DNA of 59,480 bases, from contig NZ_SMLZ01000090.1 of NCBI RefSeq assembly GCF_009711415.1, forward strand, positions 1 through 59,480. Direction: 5' to 3'. Source of the DNA: Roseibium denhamense (GTDB lineage: Bacteria; Pseudomonadota; Alphaproteobacteria; Rhizobiales; Stappiaceae). Position numbers and translations under genes: made by a program. Positions 1 through 8,426 of the stretch are shown piece after piece. A model generated the notes under the pieces. It ran no database searches and had not been told where the DNA came from. It worked only from the letters and a program-made list of their open reading frames with translations. How positions within the stretch are numbered: the first letter of the stretch is position 1; the number at the start of each line of letters is the position of its first letter.

Positions 1-497
1 AAGATAAGTCGATTCAAACTTGTCTAAAATTGTAACTATCTCAAGTTAGTTATTGTTTTTACGACATGAATTCAGTTTCCCTGTTGGCGTATTAGGGTCT
101 CGTAATTAAGGAAGGGCTTGGCTGGATGATGCGCCTGGCCTATCAGTCAGGCGTCCGGGCGCGGCTTAAAAAGTTCGATAACGCCCAAATTTTTTTGAAG
201 ACCAAGCGTTCATGAGCACTCATGAAGGCCATGTGTTCCAAAGACTTAAAAGAATTCTCATTGATAGTTTTGAGGATTTTGGGAAGCTGCCTTGAGGCAT
301 CCGAACCGGATTGAAGAATGTCTTGCCGGTCCGCAGCGGTTCTCATGCCCGCATCGGCTCTGTGCAAGCGATTTGGCAACAATTGATCTCAGTTGCCGCC
401 GAAATCGAAGAGCGCAGCGCCTTGGGCGGGCATTGGGCCCCAAAGACTATTTCATGGAGATCTCGTGAGAGCGGCCACAAGGCTACCGGGGGCGTTG
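1..497. other. Intergenic stretch, no gene supported
   Basis: Nothing convincing was found here. The first 60 bases are AT-rich and hold a weak 6-bp inverted repeat (TAACTA at 33-38, TAGTTA at 47-52). Short open frames on both strands show no recognisable protein motif and lack good ribosome binding sites. The stretch is the downstream side of the PilZ gene, which runs leftward and ends at 498. Confidence 0.5.
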
Positions 498-1130
498 TTA
501 GTCGTCGGTCGCGGAAATGTGGTGTTCAAGCAGCTCACGGCTCTGAACTGCTGCAAATTCCACCGCAATTCCCCCCTCAATCCCGCGGACGACACGGGCG
601 CGCATTTTGCCCAGCTTGATGACGTCGCCCATTTCCGGCATGACATCGGTCGCGATTGCTGCTCCGGACAGAGATACATCAATAATCCGGCACATATGGT
701 CGCTGCCGTCCGGCAGGACCATTTTGGTCATTGGATTTTTGGGAACAAAGCGGTCGTGCCGACGGTCTTCGGGAAGATTGAGTTCGTCGCGATTGGCAAG
801 CCAAGTGAGGATATTGGCGATTTTATCCCGTTTCCGGGCGGTGTTGCGCAATTCGACCGCGAAGCCGCCGTCAATGAGACGGGACACACGGCCCTCCACA
901 CGGCTCAGATGGTCCAGGTATGCAACAACGCGCTCCCCAACGTGGCCGGATACGGGGGTGATCATGGCCATGCCGCCAGGTGACATATCAATCACCTGAC
1001 ATGGATATTCCCGGCGGTCCTCCAGCATGAAACGGCCAAGTATATTCACCTGAACCCGTTGGTGCCGGCGGCGGTCTGTGACCTGAAGCGATTTGCTTCC
1101 CTCTGTTGCTGGTGCCAATCCGGCGCTCAT
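498..1130 (-). CDS. Tandem PilZ domain protein
   Basis: Probable c-di-GMP receptor with two PilZ domains in about 210 residues. Each copy shows the two ligand-binding parts: an Arg-rich RxxxR stretch (DRRRHQR near residue 19; DRRHDR near residue 125) and the strand motif [DN]xSxxG (IDMSPGG and IDVSLSG). PilZ proteins couple c-di-GMP to motility, surface polymers or attachment; there is no effector domain, so it probably acts on a partner. I chose the ATG at 1130. The longer frame to 1205 would begin inside a perfect inverted repeat and has no Shine-Dalgarno sequence. An ATG at 1151 is also possible. It lies downstream of the PAS_5 gene on the same strand. Confidence 0.85.
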   Translation of the reverse strand: MSAGLAPATEGSKSLQVTDRRRHQRVQVNILGRFMLEDRREYPCQVIDMSPGGMAMITPVSGHVGERVVAYLDHLSRVEGRVSRLIDGGFAVELRNTARKRDKIANILTWLANRDELNLPEDRRHDRFVPKNPMTKMVLPDGSDHMCRIIDVSLSGAAIATDVMPEMGDVIKLGKMRARVVRGIEGGIAVEFAAVQSRELLEHHISATDD

Positions 1131-1192
1131 GCCTGCTTTATCCAAAACCATGCGCAAAAGCGCATCCCCCACATCTGAGAATCGCGAAAATT

Positions 1193-1210
1193 CCCTAATG
1201 CACATTAGGG
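1193..1210. promoter_or_regulatory. Inverted repeat upstream of the PilZ gene
   Basis: Perfect 7-bp inverted repeat CCCTAAT-GCAC-ATTAGGG, about 60 bases upstream of the preferred PilZ start. Symmetry, size and position fit an operator for a dimeric regulator. No regulator is identified. Confidence 0.4.
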
Positions 1211-1226
1211 AGGTGGGGTTAATGAT

Positions 1227-1247
1227 GTGTAAGAGTGTACCTTACAC
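1227..1247. promoter_or_regulatory. Second inverted repeat between PilZ and PAS_5 genes
   Basis: Perfect 7-bp inverted repeat GTGTAAG-N7-CTTACAC, 17 bases from the first palindrome. It lies between the PAS_5 stop (1258) and the PilZ start on the minus strand. It could be an operator or a weak hairpin; no U-tract follows on the minus strand. Confidence 0.35.
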
Positions 1248-1257
1248 GCCAAAAGGT

Positions 1258-1902
1258 CTAGGACTTTCCGCCTGAATATACCGTCAGATGGCCAACTTTT
1301 CGCTCTGCGCCGGTCGGCAGGGCCGATGTTGGCATTGAAACGCCCTCTGCGGTGAACCGCGGCATAATCGGATTAACGCCTACACGATCGTCTGCAAAGT
1401 ATGGCCGCTCGTCCGGCCAAACGAGCCGGAGGCTGGAAATGGACTGCTTGAGAATCGGGTGCAGTCCCATCCAGTAGGGCTTGTCCATTGGAGTGCAGGC
1501 GCCAAGGATGCGAATGCGTCCTTCGCCGGGAACGTTTAGCGGCAGGAGGACCATTTCCATCTGCAGGACCTGTCCTCGCTCGGTGTGGCCATTTATGCCG
1601 ACAACGGCTGCAGCCGCATCTTCGGTGATAGCTGCAATCAGGCTTTCCAGGGCCTCACGGTCTTTCATGCTCCATCCGCGCAGAAAGTTGCGTCCTTTCA
1701 ATTCGCGGCAATGAGCTGAACAAAGGCGGGTTCCGGCAAGACGATAGCGCACATCACGCGGTCCGTTTGTCTCAAGAATGAACGTGTCACCCAACAGGCC
1801 GCGGATTTCACCCGGGTCGATTTCGCTGCGGTTCGGTGCGGGACGGGCACCGCGCAGAGAATCCCAATATGAGTAGAGGGTTTGGGTTACACCGTGTTTC
1901 AT
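1258..1902 (-). CDS. PAS_5 family sensory protein
   Basis: About 214 residues, single-domain PAS_5 type. Visible family marks are the N-terminal YWDSLRG, the DPGEIRGLLGDTFILE stretch and YRLAGTRLC, followed by a glycine-rich sensor core. Proteins of this family in alphaproteobacteria are usually free-standing and often sit near PilZ genes; the ligand is unknown. I chose the ATG at 1902 because GAGGCG lies about ten bases upstream; the frame could extend to 1923. It is the first gene of a likely two-gene unit with the PilZ gene. Two CtrA-like sites lie about 150-180 bases upstream. Confidence 0.75.
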   Translation of the reverse strand: MKHGVTQTLYSYWDSLRGARPAPNRSEIDPGEIRGLLGDTFILETNGPRDVRYRLAGTRLCSAHCRELKGRNFLRGWSMKDREALESLIAAITEDAAAAVVGINGHTERGQVLQMEMVLLPLNVPGEGRIRILGACTPMDKPYWMGLHPILKQSISSLRLVWPDERPYFADDRVGVNPIMPRFTAEGVSMPTSALPTGAERKVGHLTVYSGGKS

Positions 1903-2052
1903 TTGACTACGCCTCGTTCCCATTTTTGTCCGCTGTTTCGTCTCAAGACACGTCTTGTTTCAAAGCGGGACACATTGTTGCCGTTTGCAGTGTTTGACGG
2001 GAACGTTGCAGACGGCATGCCAACTCACCGTATCGCAATGCGAATTTGGCCG

Positions 2053-2084
2053 TTAACGGCTTGTTAGGGTTAATGGCGGGTTAA
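2053..2084. promoter_or_regulatory. Tandem CtrA-like binding sites
   Basis: Two adjacent boxes of the alphaproteobacterial CtrA consensus TTAA-N7-TTAA. The first is TTAA (2053-2056), seven bases, TTAG (2064-2067), one mismatch. The second is a perfect TTAA (2070-2073), seven bases, TTAA (2081-2084). They sit between the leftward PAS_5 gene and the rightward candidate RNA and rhomboid gene, so they could control either side. Confidence 0.6.
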
Positions 2085-2205
2085 GCTTGAGCGTTGATGC
2101 GCTGTTTGGCAGATTTACGTTCTGTTCAGGATATTGGCGGGCGGGAGGCTGCCAGTGTTGAAGACCAGGCCGCCTGTCGGTAGGTACAGCCACACAAGAG
2201 CTGCG

Positions 2206-2323
2206 CCGGACAAAAGAGCGCCGGTCCTGTCTGACAGGGGGGTCCGGTTTGGGCGTGTGGGGACGCGGCCGAATTGTGGGGCAAGGAAAACGCCGGTTGC
2301 CGCTAATGGCCGCCGGCGTTTTT
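2206..2323 (+). ncRNA. Candidate structured small RNA with its own terminator
   Basis: The gap between the divergent PAS_5 and rhomboid genes (1903-2453) holds a nested hairpin: CCGGAC (2206-2211) pairs with GTCCGG (2242-2247) around an inner CCTGT-CTG-ACAGG stem (2226-2238). An intrinsic terminator follows at 2287-2323. No protein-coding gene could use that terminator on the plus strand, so a short untranslated transcript is the simplest explanation. The 5' end is unknown and could lie closer to the CtrA-like sites near 2085. I do not recognise an RNA family. Alternative: a long structured rhomboid leader with early termination. Confidence 0.4.
2287..2323 (+). terminator. Intrinsic terminator inside a divergent intergenic region
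   Basis: A 10-bp stem AAAACGCCGG (2287-2296) / CCGGCGTTTT (2313-2322) with a 16-base loop runs into a T-tract. The minus strand also ends in Ts, so it could work both ways. It lies 130 bases before the rhomboid start. Confidence 0.65.
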
Positions 2324-2453
2324 CTTGAATTGGCAGGCGTGCCCGTCAAGCCATTCACTCTATGTTTCAAAGGTGCACACTGTGAACGAAACGCAGCCTT
2401 TGTTTTGTTCCAGATCGTGGATAGAACTAAGCTTGTAACAAGGCCGGATACCC

Positions 2454-3239
2454 ATGAACGTTTATCAGTTTGACGAAGAGCGCGAACGCAGGCTGCGTGA
2501 GGAGAGCGAACGCCAGCGGCAGCAGAGACCTTCTCAGCCGCCTGCGGTCAATCTGCCGAAAATCATCATCTGGCTGAGTGTGGCGCTCATCCTCATTCAC
2601 TTGGTCCGCAGCTTTGTATTGCCCACGGCATGGGACAATATCCTGGTCTACTACGCAGGTTTCTGGCCCGCCAAATATCTCCCAGCGGTGCTTGCGCAAT
2701 CCGGACCCCTGACGCTCCTGTCCAATGCCTGGTCATTCGTCACCTATAGCTTGCTGCATGGCGGTGCCATGCACATTATCTTCAACCTGCTTTGGATGGC
2801 GATTTTCGGCAGCGCCGTCGCGCGCCGGTTCGGCGCAGGGCGGTTTTTGGTCTTCTCTGCCTTTTGTTCCGTTGGGGGCGCGCTGGCTCATATCGGGACA
2901 CATTGGGGGGAGGCGGCGCCAATGATCGGCGCGTCGGCCGCTGTATCCGGACAGATGGCTGCCGCAATCCGGTTTGTCTTTGAACTGGGCGGGCCGCTTG
3001 GGGCGTTCCGCCGGTCTGATCAAGCCGCTTATTATGTGCCGGCTCAACCCCTTTCTGAGTGCTTCCGTAATCAACAGGTCCTGGTTTTTGTCGCTGTTTG
3101 GTTTGGTCTCAACCTGTTTTTCGGGTTGATGAGCGGCGGACAGGGTTCGAGCATCGCCTGGCAGGCGCATATCGGCGGGTTTGTCGCCGGTCTTGCCCTG
3201 TTCCCCTTCTTTGATCCCGTGCCGCAGCGCCGTGTTTAA
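2454..3239 (+). CDS. Rhomboid family intramembrane serine protease
   Basis: A 261-residue membrane protein with a charged cytosolic N-terminus (first 35 residues, rich in Arg/Glu) and about six hydrophobic segments. Rhomboid marks are the HxxxxHxxxN element (His102, His107, Asn111) in TM2, the nucleophile motif in TM4 and the catalytic His239 in WQAHIGG of TM6. The nucleophile motif reads GASA (Ser161) rather than the usual GxSG, so glycine four is an alanine. It should cleave single-span membrane proteins; the substrate is unknown. It is expressed alone, with the candidate RNA and terminator just upstream. Confidence 0.85.
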   Translation: MNVYQFDEERERRLREESERQRQQRPSQPPAVNLPKIIIWLSVALILIHLVRSFVLPTAWDNILVYYAGFWPAKYLPAVLAQSGPLTLLSNAWSFVTYSLLHGGAMHIIFNLLWMAIFGSAVARRFGAGRFLVFSAFCSVGGALAHIGTHWGEAAPMIGASAAVSGQMAAAIRFVFELGGPLGAFRRSDQAAYYVPAQPLSECFRNQQVLVFVAVWFGLNLFFGLMSGGQGSSIAWQAHIGGFVAGLALFPFFDPVPQRRV

Positions 3240-3334
3240 ACAAGGGCACGTCCCCTGTTTGCGCAGACGTTTTTTTTTGCAATGATGGTCACCCGCCGTT
3301 GGGCGGTTGATTCATGCCGAGGGAGGTTTTGCGC

Positions 3335-3766
3335 ATGACCGTAGCCGCGATCTTGAGTGGGAAGGGCCACGAGACGATAACCGCGCATAAGGATTCGCCG
3401 TTGATTGAGATCTGCGAAACCTTGGCCAAGCACAAGATTGGTGCTGTTGTGGTCTGCAATGGCGATATGGAAATTGAGGGTATTGTGTCGGAACGTGATA
3501 TTGTCAGGGTTCTCGGCACACAAGGCAGCAGTGCGTTGAACAGCCCTGTCTCCTCGGTGATGACCAAGGAGGTTGTCACCTGTTCAGAGGAAAACAGCGT
3601 GAACGAGGTCATGGCGCGCATGACGCAAGGCCGTTTCCGCCACGTGCCGGTCGTTAAGGACGGCAAACTGACAGGCGTTATCTCGATTGGTGATGTCGTC
3701 AAGCACAAGATAGCTCAGGTTGAACTGGAAGCTGAGCAAATGCGCAGCTACATCACGACCGCCTGA
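3335..3766 (+). CDS. Two-CBS-domain protein
   Basis: A 143-residue protein made almost only of a CBS pair (residues about 10-60 and 75-130), with typical IGAVVV, GIVSERDIVR, VPVV and GVISIGDVV strands. CBS pairs bind adenine nucleotides or SAM and sense energy state; stand-alone forms are common in alphaproteobacteria and their partners are mostly unknown. The ATG at 3335 is preferred over 3314 because GGGAGG (3321-3326) is eight bases upstream. It converges with hisI across a hairpin. Confidence 0.85.
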   Translation: MTVAAILSGKGHETITAHKDSPLIEICETLAKHKIGAVVVCNGDMEIEGIVSERDIVRVLGTQGSSALNSPVSSVMTKEVVTCSEENSVNEVMARMTQGRFRHVPVVKDGKLTGVISIGDVVKHKIAQVELEAEQMRSYITTA

Positions 3767-3802
3767 TCGCCGCCCAAAAGCGTATCGTTCAAGACGAGCA
3801 AG

Positions 3803-3826
3803 GTCCGGGCACAGAGATGCCCGGAC
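3803..3826. terminator. Hairpin between convergent CBS and hisI genes
   Basis: Perfect 9-bp stem GTCCGGGCA / TGCCCGGAC with a six-base loop. The U-tract is weak on both strands, so this is a likely but not canonical bidirectional terminator. Confidence 0.55.
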
Positions 3827-3838
3827 GCATTTAGCCGA

Positions 3839-4294
3839 TCAGGATTTTCCGTACACGTCTTCCGGATCGTAAACCCGGTCCGCTTCCACCTTTTTCAGCT
3901 TCATGGCAGAGCCATCGGTTGCATCAATTTCGCGGAAGAAGCACGAGCGGTAGCCCACATGGCAAGTTGCCCCGTTTCCGCCGACCGTAACCTTGAGAAC
4001 AAGCGCGTCCTGATCACAATCGGTCAGGATCTGATGCACCTTCTGGACTTGCCCGGAAGTTTCGCCTTTTTTCCAGTATGACTGCCTCGAGCGGCTCCAG
4101 TACCAGGCCTCTCCGGTTTCTATGGTGCGTTTTAAAGCTTCCGCATTCATGTACCCGAGCATCAGGACGTCTCCCGTCCCGGCATCAGTTACAACAGCGG
4201 CAATAAGTCCGTCGTGGTCGAATTTCGGCATCAGCAAGTCACCGGTTTCGACCACGGACTTTTCACCGCGTTCGGAAAAACAAATATCGCACAT
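3839..4294 (-). CDS. hisI: Phosphoribosyl-AMP cyclohydrolase
   Basis: Third step of histidine synthesis: opens the adenine ring of phosphoribosyl-AMP to give ProFAR. At 151 residues it is the stand-alone HisI type without a HisE domain. Metal-site residues are visible: DCDQD (Asp92, Cys93, Asp94, Asp96), then Cys111 in GGNGATCH and Cys118 in GYRSCFF. The conserved WYWSRSR and WKKGETSG motifs are present. The start at 4294 has AAGGA about eleven bases upstream. It follows folE on the same strand with a 50-base gap, a pairing often seen in this class. Confidence 0.95.
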   Translation of the reverse strand: MCDICFSERGEKSVVETGDLLMPKFDHDGLIAAVVTDAGTGDVLMLGYMNAEALKRTIETGEAWYWSRSRQSYWKKGETSGQVQKVHQILTDCDQDALVLKVTVGGNGATCHVGYRSCFFREIDATDGSAMKLKKVEADRVYDPEDVYGKS

Positions 4295-4343
4295 CGGTCG
4301 GGAAATCCTTGCCTGGAATAGTTGCCGGCAAGGAAGGAGAGTG

Positions 4344-4979
4344 TCAGCCGCCCTTGCCGCGTACCATCGTCATGAACTTGGCCTGTTCGGCCGCATCGTC
4401 TTGAAACACACCTGTAAACTGGGTCGTGATCGTCGAAACACCGGGTTTTTGAACGCCGCGCATGGTCATGCACTGATGCTCAGCTTCCAGCATGACAGCC
4501 AATCCACGCGGAGCGAGGGTATCGTCAATGGCCGATGCGATCTGCGCAGTCAAGTTTTCCTGGGTTTGAAGGCGCTTCGCATAGATGTCCACGACCCGCG
4601 CGAGCTTCGACAGTCCGACGACGCCCTCTGCCGGATAATAGGCGATATGCGCTTCACCGATAAAGGGCAGCATATGGTGCTCACAATGGGAATGGAACGG
4701 AATGCCGCGCACGAGCACGATATCCTGATAGCCCCCTACATCTTCAAACGTGCGTTCCAGATGCTCGATCGGATCTTCGAAATAGCCGCCATAGAGCTGC
4801 GTCAACGCCTTTACGACGCGTTTCGGCGTTTCCACGAGGCCTTCGCGCTCCGGATCGTCTCCGGTCCAGGCCAATAGTGTGCGCACGGCCGCTTCCGCTT
4901 CTTCGCGGCTTGGTCGTTGCAATTGGTCTGGAGATTTACGTTCGAATTTTTTTTCTACCGGCTTGAGGACAGCGTCCAT
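4344..4979 (-). CDS. folE: GTP cyclohydrolase I
   Basis: Converts GTP to 7,8-dihydroneopterin triphosphate, the entry to folate (and often queuosine) synthesis. The product is about 211 residues. The zinc site is intact: SHCEHH and [27 protein letters not shown] is the family signature. I chose ATG 4979 (MDAVLKP) because GAGG lies six bases upstream and homologs usually begin there; the frame also allows 5015. Homologs form a homodecamer in the cytosol. It is read toward hisI. Confidence 0.95.
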   Translation of the reverse strand: MDAVLKPVEKKFERKSPDQLQRPSREEAEAAVRTLLAWTGDDPEREGLVETPKRVVKALTQLYGGYFEDPIEHLERTFEDVGGYQDIVLVRGIPFHSHCEHHMLPFIGEAHIAYYPAEGVVGLSKLARVVDIYAKRLQTQENLTAQIASAIDDTLAPRGLAVMLEAEHQCMTMRGVQKPGVSTITTQFTGVFQDDAAEQAKFMTMVRGKGG

Positions 4980-5265
4980 GGGGATCCTCGCAAATTTACC
5001 CTTGTCACTCGTCATACGGCGTTAGCCTTTGCACAGATCATGAAATTTGCCCCAAAGCCGGGGAGCCTTATCATAATAATCGCAAAAAGCGAACGCTCAG
5101 TTTCTGAGCGGGTTTGGCCGGCATCAAACGCACTTACAGCGCCTTGTGTTGCCAACTGCGACCACTCTGCCTATTGCAGAATTGCTACGGCGACTGATCT
5201 ATATATAGGAATGGATCGCGCCCGCAATGTGGCACTTGTTCACCGGCTTTCACGAAGAGGCGAGA

Positions 5266-5718
5266 ATGCTCGACGATATTTACAATTCGAAGATCCTCGA
5301 GTTCGCAGGCAACATTCCGCATGTGGGCCGGTTGGAGAACCCAGATGCAAGTGCGAAGGCCCATTCCAAGCTTTGCGGATCCACCGTGGTCGTGGACTTG
5401 TGTCTCAAGGGCGGCGTGGTCACGGATTTTGCCCATGACGTGAAAGCATGCGCTTTGGGCCAGGCTTCAAGCTCGATCATGGCTCAGCACGTCGTTGGTG
5501 CGTCGGCGGATGAACTGCGGGCGCTCAAGACCACCATGCACGCCATGCTGAAGGAAAACGGACCGGCACCGCAGGGCCGGTTTGAGGATCTGAAGTATCT
5601 AGAGCCGGTGAGGGAATACAAGGCCCGCCACGCATCAACACTGCTGACGTTTGACGCGGTTGTCGATGCACTCGATCAGATCACCGCGAACGCATCCAAG
5701 GACGGCGCGGCGGCTTAA
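5266..5718 (+). CDS. NifU/IscU-like scaffold protein with altered cluster ligands
   Basis: A 150-residue protein of the IscU/NifU N-terminal family, usually the platform for Fe-S cluster assembly. Cys37 and Cys62 are kept. The Asp of the CGD motif is Ser39, and the position of the third cysteine is Ser124 (RHASTLL). It therefore has two of four classical ligands and may not assemble clusters as IscU does. GAGG upstream supports ATG 5266 over 5227. Four bases separate it from yidD, suggesting co-expression. Confidence 0.8.
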   Translation: MLDDIYNSKILEFAGNIPHVGRLENPDASAKAHSKLCGSTVVVDLCLKGGVVTDFAHDVKACALGQASSSIMAQHVVGASADELRALKTTMHAMLKENGPAPQGRFEDLKYLEPVREYKARHASTLLTFDAVVDALDQITANASKDGAAA

Positions 5719-5722
5719 GCGC

Positions 5723-6076
5723 ATGTGCCGCCCGTCAGATCAAAACAAACGGCTTTCTTCGGACCGGCTCTCCTGGCCATCACGGGCTGCCATCGGTCTC
5801 ATCTGGCTGTACCGGCACAGCTTGTCACTTGTCATGGGCAGAGCCTGCCGCTATGCGCCCACTTGCTCCGACTATACAGAACAGGCAATCCGCAGGTTTG
5901 GATTTTGGGCTGGTGGTTGGCTCGGCCTGTCGCGGATCCTGCGTTGCAATCCGTGGGGTGCTTCGGGGTTTGATCCGGTGCCGGAGGTTCTTCCTGAAAC
6001 TGCGAGCTGGTACTTGCCTTGGAGGTACGGCCGCTGGACGGGCGGCCATATCCCAAAGGAGCAGCGGCTCGACTAG
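5723..6076 (+). CDS. yidD: Membrane protein insertion efficiency factor YidD
   Basis: A 117-residue YidD-family protein that helps the insertase YidC place membrane proteins. The signature is clear: a hydrophobic N-terminal stretch (IGLIWLYRHSLS), CRYAPTCSDYTEQAIRRFG, RILRCNPW and GFDPVP. The start at 5723 follows the stop of the upstream gene by four bases and has no good ribosome site, so translation is probably coupled. The C-terminus ends soon after the domain. Confidence 0.93.
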   Translation: MCRPSDQNKRLSSDRLSWPSRAAIGLIWLYRHSLSLVMGRACRYAPTCSDYTEQAIRRFGFWAGGWLGLSRILRCNPWGASGFDPVPEVLPETASWYLPWRYGRWTGGHIPKEQRLD

Positions 6077-6310
6077 ATACCTGGTTGTGTCATTCGGTTC
6101 ATGTCGCGGCGTGTTCTGAACGAATGTTATCACACAGGCGGCGTTGTTCAGCTTCCGGTCAGCTTGCGCGCCTATGGATGCTTCCGGCCGACTGGGCCAA
6201 GTTTGCTGGTCAGAGACTTGCCGTTTCTTGCGAAATCACCTATCAGCTTGTCCGTCCACAGACACCAAACGCTTACCTGCCTTGTCTGCAGGAGTGAGCT
6301 GGAGAAAACG

Positions 6311-8281
6311 ATGATACATTTGACTTTCCCCGACAATTCCGTGCGCGATTATGACCCTGGCACCACCGGGTCCGATGTTGCTGCGAGCATTTCCAAATCG
6401 CTGGCGAAAAAAGCGGTTGCCATGGCGATTGACGGCGAGCTGCGTGATCTGTCCGATCCGATCAGCGCCGATGCCAAAATCGAAATTGTGACCCGGGACG
6501 ATCCGCGCGCGCTGGAGCTCATTCGCCACGATGCCGCCCATGTGATGGCCGAAGCTGTTCAGGAACTGTGGCCGGGCACGCAGGTCACCATTGGGCCGGT
6601 CATCGAGAACGGTTTTTACTACGACTTCAAGCGCGTTCATCCCGAGAGCGGGGACGATTGGCCGTTCACCCCGGAAGAGCTGCCGGTCATTGAAAAGAAA
6701 ATGCGCGAGATCATCGCGCGCGGTGCGCAATTCACCAAGGAAATCTGGAGCCGCGAAGAGGCCAAGACTTATTTTGCAGCCAAGGGCGAGCATTATAAGG
6801 TCGAGCTGGTCGATGCCATTCCGGAAGATCAGGAACTGCGCATTTACAAGCAGGGCCAATGGCTGGACCTGTGCCGTGGCCCGCACATGGTCTCCACCAA
6901 GCAAATCGGCGATGCCTTCAAGCTGATGAAGGTCGCAGGGGCCTACTGGCGTGGTGACAGCAATAACGAAATGCTGACCCGTATTTATGCGACCGCGTGG
7001 TCTAACGAAAAAGAGCTGAAGGGCTACCTCCACATGCTGGAGGAAGCGGAAAAGCGCGATCACCGCAAGCTTGGCCGGGAAATGGACCTGTTCCACTTTC
7101 AGGAAGAGGGGCCGGGTGTCGTCTTCTGGCACCCCAAGGGCTGGGACATCTTTCAGAATCTGATCGCCTATAAGCGCCGCCGCCTGCGCGGGACCTATGA
7201 CGAAGTGAATGCACCGCAAGTTCTGCATACTTCGCTCTGGGAAACCTCCGGCCACTGGGGCTGGTACAAGGAGAACATGTTCGCCGTTCAGAGCGCGGAT
7301 CCAGAGAGCGAAGACGATCGCGTCTACGCGCTTAAGCCGATGAACTGCCCGGGCCATGTTCAAATCTTCAAGCACGGTTTGAAGAGCTACCGCGACCTGC
7401 CGATGCGCTTGTCCGAATTTGGTGTTGTTCACCGCTATGAGCCGTCCGGCGCCTTGCACGGCTTGATGCGTGTGCGCGGATTTACCCAGGATGATGCCCA
7501 CGTCTTCTGCACCGAAGAGCAGATGGCTGACGAATGTTTGAAGATCAACGATCTGATCCTGTCGGTTTATAAGGATTTCGGCTTTGAAGAGATCGTCGTC
7601 AAACTGTCGACGCGGCCGGAAAAACGCGTTGGTTCCGATGAAAACTGGGATCATGCAGAAGGCATCATGTCCGATGTGCTGAAACAGATCGAAGAGCAAT
7701 CAGATGGCCGTGTGAAGACCGACATTCTTCCCGGCGAAGGGGCATTTTACGGTCCGAAATTCGAATACACGCTTCGGGATGCGATCGGCCGCGAATGGCA
7801 ATGCGGGACGACCCAGGTCGATTTCAATCTGCCGGAACGTTTCGGGGCGTTTTATGTCGACAGCAATGGTGAGAAGAAAACACCGGTTATGATCCACCGG
7901 GCCATCTGCGGCTCCATGGAGCGGTTCCTCGGGATCCTGATCGAAAACTACGCCGGGCATTTCCCGCTTTGGTTCTCGCCGTTGCAGATCGTCGTTGCTA
8001 CGATTACCTCCGAAGCCGATGCCTATGGTCAGGAAGTGGCCGATCTTCTGAAGTCCAAAGGCCTGAAGGTCGAGACGGATTTCCGGAACGAGAAGATCAA
8101 CTACAAAGTCCGTGAGCATTCGCTTGCCAAGGTTCCGGTGATTCTGGTCTGCGGCATGCGGGAAGCAGAAGAGCGAACCGTCAATGTGCGGCGCCTCGGC
8201 TCAAAGGACCAGACACCCATGGGGCTGGATGAAGCTGTTGCCGCGTTTGTGGACGAGGCGACACCGCCGGATCTCAAGTGA
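6311..8281 (+). CDS. thrS: Threonyl-tRNA synthetase
   Basis: Charges tRNA-Thr. The product is 656 residues with the full domain order: TGS (1-65), editing domain (about 70-220, [11 protein letters not shown] and DLCRGPH), class II catalytic core (about 260-540 with MNCPGHV, motif 2 [21 protein letters not shown] and motif 3 [12 protein letters not shown]), and the anticodon-binding domain (about 550-645). GGAG at 6301 supports ATG 6311. The frame stays open to 6101 but that part has no TGS homology. The 234-base leader (6077-6310) shows no clear attenuator. Confidence 0.97.
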   Translation: MIHLTFPDNSVRDYDPGTTGSDVAASISKSLAKKAVAMAIDGELRDLSDPISADAKIEIVTRDDPRALELIRHDAAHVMAEAVQELWPGTQVTIGPVIENGFYYDFKRVHPESGDDWPFTPEELPVIEKKMREIIARGAQFTKEIWSREEAKTYFAAKGEHYKVELVDAIPEDQELRIYKQGQWLDLCRGPHMVSTKQIGDAFKLMKVAGAYWRGDSNNEMLTRIYATAWSNEKELKGYLHMLEEAEKRDHRKLGREMDLFHFQEEGPGVVFWHPKGWDIFQNLIAYKRRRLRGTYDEVNAPQVLHTSLWETSGHWGWYKENMFAVQSADPESEDDRVYALKPMNCPGHVQIFKHGLKSYRDLPMRLSEFGVVHRYEPSGALHGLMRVRGFTQDDAHVFCTEEQMADECLKINDLILSVYKDFGFEEIVVKLSTRPEKRVGSDENWDHAEGIMSDVLKQIEEQSDGRVKTDILPGEGAFYGPKFEYTLRDAIGREWQCGTTQVDFNLPERFGAFYVDSNGEKKTPVMIHRAICGSMERFLGILIENYAGHFPLWFSPLQIVVATITSEADAYGQEVADLLKSKGLKVETDFRNEKINYKVREHSLAKVPVILVCGMREAEERTVNVRRLGSKDQTPMGLDEAVAAFVDEATPPDLK

Positions 8282-8320
8282 CACTGCGGACTTTTTGTTA
8301 ACGGAAAAAATGCCAGCTTG

Positions 8321-8348
8321 CACACTGCCTTTACTTAAGGGCAGTGTG
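8321..8348 (+). terminator. Hairpin after thrS
   Basis: A 9-bp stem CACACTGCC / GGCAGTGTG with a ten-base loop, 40 bases after the thrS stop. Only TTGT follows, so termination may be weak. Confidence 0.5.
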
Positions 8349-8426
8349 TTGTCATAAGACTGCAACAGAGTGTCTGTTAGAGCGTTTAAATTACGCCATT
8401 TTGAGATGGCGAGCTTGGCGTAGACA

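Noticed and set aside
6236..7699. 487-codon open frame on the minus strand
   Set aside because: It lies entirely antisense to thrS, with no family motifs; a side effect of high GC and codon bias.
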